Assembly (NCBI GenBank): GCA_051294375.1
Contig: CM119264.1
Span: 15,272,355 to 15,336,354 of the forward strand
DNA: 64,000 nucleotides
Source: Paraspadella gotoi
Lineage: Eukaryota; Chaetognatha
Direction of reading: 5' to 3'
Position numbers and translations under genes: made by a program. The notes under the pieces were generated by a model, which did no database searches, was not told where the DNA came from, and saw only the letters and a program-made list of their open reading frames with translations. Positions 57,310 through 64,000 of the stretch are shown piece by piece; positions within the stretch are counted from its first letter, which is position 1, and each line of letters begins with the position of its first letter.

Positions 57310-57728
57310 CGGCAAGACTTACCATAGTAGGAGAGAAAGAGCGCGAGTTGTGGGGGCATAGGCGTTTGTCATAGAATACCCCAGGGGCATAGGCGTTTGT
57401 CGTAGCATACCCAAAATCGGCAGGGCATAGGCATTTGTTGTAGCATACCCTGAAAAGGTTGCATGTTCGATAGCAGGGCTCACCACTTATGGCAACAGCC
57501 GGGTTGCCTGTGATGCCCATTGGGATGGGGCATCTGTTGGCTTTGGGGGCTTCCGACCCTCATTGACGCCTTCAGGCACTGGCGCGGTTACCCGAGGATG
57601 GCTTTGGCTTTGCCAACGCAGAGGGAAGTCATTAGGACTGTGGATGGAACACAATGCCTGGGATGGTGTATTCCCTCTCTGAGCCAATGGTATTGGCTGA
57701 ACCATGGTAGATGTGAGGCGGTGTGAAT
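57310..57728 (-). mobile_element. SINE family B with minisatellite extension
   Basis: 57310-57486 has three cataggcgtttgt units as at 41420-41636; 57487-57728 is the SINE body. The joint recurrence of both parts shows they move or duplicate as one unit. Confidence 0.85.
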
Positions 57729-58134
57729 TATTAATCATTTTTTTAATCATTTTATTATCATTATTCTTTTTTCTTTGTTTTTGTAATTTAATTTATTTGT
57801 TTTGGAGGCGGTCATAGATACAATAGCCTTCCTTCTCTTATTCGTGCCAGTCAGTCCCGACGGTCACTTGGCCCTACCTTTGGCAATGAATGACCTTAGA
57901 CCTTACCGGACACAGAAATAGGACCAAGGAGACAGTAAGGTCAGTAAGTAAAACTTGAGTTAATTTCAAAGCCAAAACCAAGATCTTTTATTTTAACCTA
58001 TAAAGAGTAGAGCATAGTGAAAGTTAAATACGAAAATTCTAAATGTCAATTATGAACAACTTACCTTCAGTGATTATTGATTTGTAAAAAAAACTAATTT
58101 TATGTTCTTTAATTTTCGTATTAAGCTATACTAT

Positions 58135-58524
58135 CGTTGACGTTTAGTCAAATAACGAGGGTAAATAATAAGTGGAAAGTATTTGGTTGACAATAGTTTT
58201 ATTAATGACGGACAATGATTTGGGTGATGACATGGTAACGATGACACGATGACAAAGGTTAAGACAAAGGTGATGACAATATTAAACAGTTCAATAATTA
58301 TTTGAAGAAGTGTTCTTTCTTGAGTTTGGGTGTAGAGGTGAATGCCTAGAGTTCTCTTAGCAATTTTGACCATCAATCCCTCCGTCGGTTCCTCTGTCGG
58401 TCATTGGTCATTCTAAGGTTGAACTAAGGTCTGTGATTCGTCGGCATTCTGATGATTCGTGAAGGAGACGAGCAATCACATCACTAGGCCAACCAAGTCC
58501 GTTTATAGGTCCATTCCGTTGATG
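58135..58524 (-). repeat. 3' LTR
   Basis: Direct repeat of 61329-61520/63771-63888: acgtttagtcaaataacgag at one end, taggtccattccgttgatg at the other. Confidence 0.88.
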
Positions 58525-58639
58525 TCACCCCCTCTCTAGTCGACGAGGGGGTGGTCTTAGAACACCAAACGAGTCTTTAGGTGTCCATCTGCACACCTCC
58601 AGGTATGCGGGTGATAGAGGGCTGACAATTCCTTGTCTT

Positions 58640-60688
58640 GAAATGGCTTGTCAGTCAAGGGGTAAAACCGGGTGTTGATGGTGGATGTCTTGGTTTGAAA
58701 AATGATAGCGGGTTCTTGGAAAAAGTGGTTCAATTTTCAGTTCCATTAGTTTTGGAATGTTCTTTGGGAAAGCTGGTGGTTCATTTGGTCTTGAGTGTAG
58801 CACAACTGGGTTTTGAAAAGCAGGTGGAGGCGGTTTATATGGCAGTTTGAACTGAGTAAGGTCTAGGGTTTGGCTTAGAATACTGAGGTTGGATAAAAAG
58901 TTTTTTGTCAAAATGAGCAAAATCTGAGGCAAGGGCATTGACTTTTTCTTCTAAAGTTTTTATTTGGGAATTAATATTATTGAAAACTTGTGAAGGCATT
59001 GATTTATTTTCAGAGGGGACACATTTAGGATTAGAGTTGCAATCAAAGTGTTTCCTTAAATTGTTGTTTTCAACATTTGTTTTTTGTGTTTCGATAATTC
59101 ATTCACTTGAACCTTGTAGTACTACTTGTATTTATGCATTCTTGGCCTGGCAGATTTTTCTTTTTGGGCGTTTGCACTGTAAGTTTGATGAAAAGAAAGA
59201 AGTGCATCCAGGGTATCATTAAGAGCTTTAACTAAGGTGTTGAAGTCTGGAAGTTTGATTCCATTTCCTGCTGGGGAGCCTCTGTTTGCGATGCTGAATT
59301 AGACATTGTGGGTATTAATTTTTCAGCTTCAGTTTGGGATGCAGAATTAGACATTACAGGTGTTGTTTTGTCAGCATTATCTAGAGAGTCCAAAGTTTGT
59401 GTTCTGCAGCTGTCTTGGTACTTACAGTTGTTAAATGTTTAGTACCAACCTCCATATGAATCTCTACTTGTTTTTCTGAGCCCGAGTAATCTTCTTTGAG
59501 CTCATTTTTATTTTCACTCTAATTCTCGCAATTTTTCGATTTTGCAATTTTCCTTTATTTCATCCTCTTGCTGTTCCTTTTTTTTTTCTTCTCCAGGGAA
59601 GGGAGGAAGTGGTAAATCTATTTGATTTGCCTTTTTAATCCAGTCCTTCCACTCATTGAGTTCTTTAGTCATGTTGATGTCACGGCCTTCAGGGTCTACA
59701 ATTAGGCAAGCCTTAACCATAATTTTTGCAATATTGAGGCAACAATTTCTTTCTTCTTGAGAACCAGAGAGATGACTCTCTGATTTTAGACAATCATTCT
59801 TATCTTCAAGAAATTTGAGATATTCTTTTTCTGCCGTTTTCAGTTTTTTTGATGTTTCAGCCAATGCTTTTTGGGCAGTTATATATCCATCTTTTACTAA
59901 GTAAAAAAGAAAATCATGGTTTACATCACTGTATTGCCGTTTTCTAATCTCATAAAAACGTTGGAAATCTTCAATTTCTTCTTGACGAAGGTTCCACCAG
60001 CACTGTTGAAGGGGATTGGAACTTTCTTCCATTAATTCCTCAGGTAGAGCGATATTGAGGCGCGCCTCATTCAGTTGGTATTTATTTTTGTATTTTCTTT
60101 CAAATTCATCCCATTCTTTTTTTTTTTCTCAATTCGAATTTGTAATTCTTTATTTCTTTCTCGTTGCAGTTTTTCTTTCCTTTCTTTTTCTAATTGTTCC
60201 TCTTTTTCTCTCTGCAATAGCTCTGCATTTCTTCGTAATTTATCTGACTCTGCATTGAAGCGAAAGGTATCATTAGAATCGTAAAAGGTAAAAAACAGTT
60301 GAAATTTCTCTTGAAACCCAATCAAATCTTTCCAGTCTTTACCACTGATTAACCAGGAGGTGTTAGATTTGATGACAAGATCATAGGAAGTCCCTGGGCT
60401 TCTGAATGCGAGTCTGGCCTCATTTGTCAATTTGTTTTCAAACAACTTTGCTATTCCCTTGTATGGCCCATCAAGTTGAGGGTTGTCTGAATAATCTTTG
60501 TAGGAGAGTTCGCACTTCTTTGCAATTATTTCATTCTCATTGGCAGATGGTTTGGGGATGGAGTAAGGTGGTGGGATTAAAACAAGCTTAGAAGCGAAGT
60601 GTTCAAAGTTGTTCTGAATATCTACATTCCTTGTCATTTTGACAATGTGGTTCTTTTTTTCAGGGTTTCTTTGCAAAACCATTTTCAT
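58640..60688 (-). pseudogene. Unrecognised coiled-coil (gag-position) ORF, frameshifted
   Basis: Starts at ATG 60688 or earlier. First part includes LTNEARLAFRSPGTSYDLV and a long Lys/Glu/Arg coiled coil (LQREKEEQLEKERKEKLQRE). A T-run (A-run on the coding strand) near 60117 shifts the frame, and it resumes into EWDEF...LPEELMEESSNPL and the 59514-60032 reading, rich in coiled coil, to a stop at 59514. Beyond, SNSASQTEA occurs twice, then a Pro-rich stretch (58651-58938). No family recognised; position suggests Gag, but a captured gene is possible. Confidence 0.6.
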
Positions 60689-60689
60689 G

Positions 60690-61305
60690 AGGTTTTGTTC
60701 AAGATGTTCTTATTTTTATTTTTTTATGGATGGTTCGTTGCGATTTCAGGGAGAGGGAGAGAGAGAGAGAGACGATCGATGATCTTTTTCGATTTTCTCT
60801 AGAATTCGGTCAAGAGCGATGGACTGGGCAGCGAGGATTTTTGAGGGGAGAGGGAGAACGTTCGATTCGATTTTCTTTGTTTGGGAGGGATGCTGGGTCA
60901 CGTGACGACGTAGTCCAAAGCACGAGGAAGGGAGAGCGTGGGAGATATAGAATTGTTTTTTGCTTTGAAAGTTAGGGAAATAGTACGTATTTTCAATTTG
61001 TCCTTACAAAAATGTTCTTTTTTTTTCTTTTTTTTTGCTGAGGCTACGTTATTACGCACTCCTGATTTCGCAAAAAAAGTGTTTTAATTTTCAAGTTAAA
61101 GACGTTTATTTCAAATATCAAGAGGGGCCGTTGAAGGAAAAAACTTTGTATTAGTTTCTTTTTTTTTTGTTTATCTTTTTTTATTTTTGAATAAGTTTAT
61201 TTGGGATTGAAAGGAATTTCGGAACGGGAGTTGACGTAATTTTTTTCGAGTAGGGTAGCGTAGTTTTTCGAGTAGGATAGCGTAGTCTCTTCGGAGGAGT
61301 GGGGA
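60690..61305 (-). other. 5' untranslated part of the LTR element
   Basis: Between primer site and gag-like ORF. Contains a gagagaga run (60750-60772) and two near-copies of cgagtagg(g/a)tagcgtag at 61245-61285. No coding signal. Confidence 0.5.
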
Positions 61306-61325
61306 GTCGAATCACGACGATGCCA
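61306..61325 (-). promoter_or_regulatory. Probable tRNA primer-binding site
   Basis: Minus strand TGGCATCGTCGTGATTCGAC, three bases inside the 5' LTR. Its complement has the form of a tRNA 3' end: TCGAATC of a T-loop, then 12 nt, then CCA. I cannot name the tRNA. Confidence 0.7.
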
Positions 61326-61520
61326 ACACGTTGACGTTTAGTCAAATAACGAGGGTAAATAATAAGTGGTAAAGTATTTGGTTGACAATAGTTTTATTAA
61401 TGACAGACAATGATTTGGGTGATGACATGGGTAACGATGACACGATGACAAAGGTTAAGACAAAGGTGATGACAATATTAAACAGATCAATCGGTTCCTC
61501 TGTCGGTCATTGGTCATTCT

Positions 61521-63770
61521 TAGACACATTTGAATCCGACAAAGTTTTAATTAGATAACCAGTCTGGGTGTCATTCTGTTCGTTTTTCCAAGCTCTTTTT
61601 AACTAAAAAAGTTTCATTTAAAAAAAAAAAAACTTTTCGCCCGAGCCAGGGGTGTTGAAGAGTCAAAATATGGAAATTCACCATTTTTTAGTATTTTTTA
61701 CCTTTTTCCAGTTAATTTTTTTAATATAATAATCTTTAATCAAGTTAATTACTTCTGATAATGATTTTAATTTATCCTATTTAACTGTTTTTAAAACCAT
61801 TCATTAAAAAAATATTAGTTTTTAGCTTAAGCCAAGGGTGTTGAAGAGCTAAAATGTTTAAATATTTTTTTTTAAATATTTATAAATCATAATTTATTAT
61901 TTTTTTAAAGATAACTTATTTTAATTATGGTAATGAAAATATTTGATATCTTTAAATGCTTTGAGGCGACTTACCACAGCTTTAAGTTAATCAATTAATT
62001 TAATAATGTTTTTTAAAACTGAAAACCCCAAAAACTTCTATGATCCAAAGCAATTAATTTTAATTTTTAATCACAAAATATAATTGTTATAAGATAAAAT
62101 TATTTAAATAATATTCGGTTATTACTATAAAAAAATTGTTTACTTTATACTATATAAATATAATTATATTTATATTATAAATATAATTTTATTTAAAAAA
62201 TAATTAAAAAAATTATATCTGAATATAAATTTCGTACGGATAAGAGTAATAGTTTGGTTTAACTCTATATACAAATATTTTTTTATTAAATAAAATATTT
62301 TTTCTTTAATATACAATAATTTTTTTTAAAAAAATTGTTTTTTACTTTTTTCATTAAATAATTGTTGAACAAAGTTTTTTTTCTCACTAAATCTAAAAAC
62401 ACAAGGAAAAGAAAGTTATGATTTATAAAAGATTAATTAAAAATAACTACCTCTTATAGTCCGATTCATATATTTAAATTAATTCATAAATTCATTTAAA
62501 TACTATTTTAATATATAATAATATTGTTAATTGTTAATTAATTTACTTGATTAGCAAATTATTAACAAGTTTAAATTATAAACATTGTGTTGAACTTGTT
62601 TATTGCATTTTTAGATTTATAAAGAAAATTTTATGTTAACAAAAAAATTTAATAAATTTGTTAACAATTTTATTTTTATCGTTGTTAACAAATTCATTAA
62701 ATTTTCTTTGTAATATCTAAAAACAACAAAAAAGAAAGGATCAAACAATGAATATGTTAACAAATATTTTTTTAATGAAAAAAAGTTTTTCTAAAGTCTA
62801 AATTAAAATTTTTAATTAAAATATAAATCATTTCTATCCTAGCATCCCACGTAAGTCCCTCCCCTAGCCATAGCCTCCGCTTTGCATCCAAGGCCAAGCA
62901 TTAACCTTGAACCTATCATCTCCCATAAAACTTTTTCCATCTGTAACTTTCCAGTTAGGTATAACTACAACAACCTTGTTGATCATAATGCTCACTTTTA
63001 CTTATTCAACCTGAATTACAATTACCTCAAATGTTAAAACTAAACACTAACCCTTAACCTAATTTTGCTAAAATTGCCATAACAAGAACATTAGTTTCAG
63101 TTCATTCACAAAATTATTATTTTCTATGCGATATCGCATCAAATCTGGATAGTGGATATCATTTGAATAATTATATCTTTGTTGTAACAATTTCATTATG
63201 ATTAAAAAATTTTATGAACTGCTTTGTTTTTAAGATGAATCTTTAAAAAAAACTTTTTAGAAATAGGTCACAATAGTTTTTAATGCTTTTAATTATAAAA
63301 AATTAATTAACTATGTTAATTAACTTAAAAAACCATTTAAAATTTTCAAATATTTTTATGATCATGATTAAAATATGTAATCTTTAAAAAAATAATAAAT
63401 TATCATTTGAAAATATTAAAAAAGACAATTTAGAAATTTTAGCTGTTTAAAACCCCTGGCTTAAGCCCTAAACTAATATTTTTTGTGAATGAATGTTTTA
63501 AAAATAGTTAAATATGATAATTTAAAAGCATTATCATTAGTAATTAACTTGATTAATGATAATTATATTAAAAAAATTACTGAAAAAAGCTAAAAAATAC
63601 TCATAAAAGGTGAAATTCCATATTTTGGCTCTTTAACACCCCTGGCTCGGGCGAAAAAGTTTTTTTTTTTTAAATAAAACTTTTTTAGTTAAAAAGAGCT
63701 TGGTAAAACGAACAGAATGACACCGAGACTGGTTGTTTATTTAAAACATTGTCGGATTCAAATGTGTCTA
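61521..63770. mobile_element. 2.25 kb element with about 480 bp terminal inverted repeats
   Basis: Ends TAGACACATTTGAATCCGAC and its complement at 63751-63770. The inversion can be followed inwards through cgcccgagccaggggtgtt, gcttaagccaagggtgtt and a ttatttttttaaagat block to about 62000/63290. Flanks GTCATTCT (61513-61520) and GTCATTCG (63771-63778) are an 8 bp duplication; the empty site is at 58403-58414. The interior (62000-63290) is AT-rich with no ORF. Confidence 0.9.
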
Positions 63771-63892
63771 GTCATTCGAAGGTTGAACTAAGGTCTGTGA
63801 TTCGTCGGCATTCTGATGATTCGTGAAGGAGACGAGCAATCACATCACTAGGCCAACCAAGTCTGTTTATAGGTCCATTCCGTTGATGCTAT

Positions 63893-64000
63893 GATGGAAA
63901 AAAAAAGTGTCGCGGTTTGGAAAAGCCAGTTAATTTTATTGTCAAATGTTTTTTGGCTAATAAACAGAGATGTGGAAGCGATCGATTTTTCCGCCGCTGC
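63893..64000. other. Flank of the LTR element
   Basis: Short unmatched sequence after the CTAT duplication; nothing recognised. Confidence 0.4.

Larger units (their letters stand above)
58135..63888 (-). mobile_element. LTR retrotransposon without pol
   Basis: Minus orientation. The 3' LTR is 58135-58524 (390 bp). The 5' LTR is 61329-61520 plus 63771-63888, split by an inserted element and missing about 95 bp internally. CTAT flanks both outer ends (58131-58134, 63889-63892), a 4 bp target duplication. A primer site lies at 61325-61306. The internal 2.8 kb holds only the coiled-coil gag-like reading; no protease, RT or integrase. LTR ends are CATCAACG...CGTCAACG, not TG...CA. Confidence 0.85.

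Noticed and set aside
60016-60258. Hydrophobic plus-strand ORFs over 60016-60284
   Set aside because: Antisense to the coiled-coil reading of the LTR element; Lys/Glu codons read backwards give Phe/Leu/Ser.

Overview
The window is AT-rich, intron-rich animal nuclear DNA. BEL/Pao, Ty3/gypsy-like, hAT and Tc1/mariner relics, tRNA-derived SINEs and multi-kilobase introns point to an invertebrate metazoan. I cannot name the species. A run of 100 Ns at 40407-40506 marks a scaffold gap.

One conserved host gene organises the window. On the minus strand, eight exons between 55549 and 12000 encode the 3' two thirds of an IGHMBP2 (SMUBP-2)-like Upf1-family helicase: DECAQ motif II, GDHLQLPPT motif III, QYRMH motif IV region, DGFQGRE, the RLNVAVTRARR motif VI, then an R3H domain, an AN1 zinc finger and a basic C-terminal tail. 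The exons are collinear across the gap, all junctions are GT/AG and in phase, and none carries a frameshift. The 5' exons (Walker A and upstream) are not seen and probably lie beyond 64000. About 2.1 kb of coding sequence is spread over 43.5 kb because the introns are filled with mobile DNA.

Layout: 1-12000 is the 3' flank (an 831 bp palindrome, MITEs, SINEs, a hAT transposase relic and a Tc1 relic). 12000-25200 holds six exons with short-to-medium introns containing stacked MITEs and a gypsy-like gag relic. 25201-43825 is an 18.6 kb intron holding minisatellites, SINEs, a decayed BEL/Pao retrotransposon and the gap. 43826-43990 is an exon. 43991-55395 is an 11.4 kb intron of repeats. 55396-55549 is the most 5' exon seen. 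55550-64000 is probably more intron, with an integrase relic and a complete LTR element that carries an unrecognised coiled-coil ORF but no pol; its 5' LTR is split by a 2.25 kb long-terminal-inverted-repeat element.

Most notable non-gene signals: (1) a repeat family with hammerhead-ribozyme-like cores (CTGATGA, stem II, GAAA, CATGTC) at several loci, twice inside large palindromes; (2) a MITE family (TAGGA...TCCTA) with 7 bp target duplications in three of four copies, each inserted into another recognisable repeat; (3) SINEs with different tRNA-like heads sharing one 3' tail; (4) a transposon lodged inside what looks like a 37 nt intron of the helicase gene; (5) a pol-less LTR element with intact target duplication and tRNA-like primer site.
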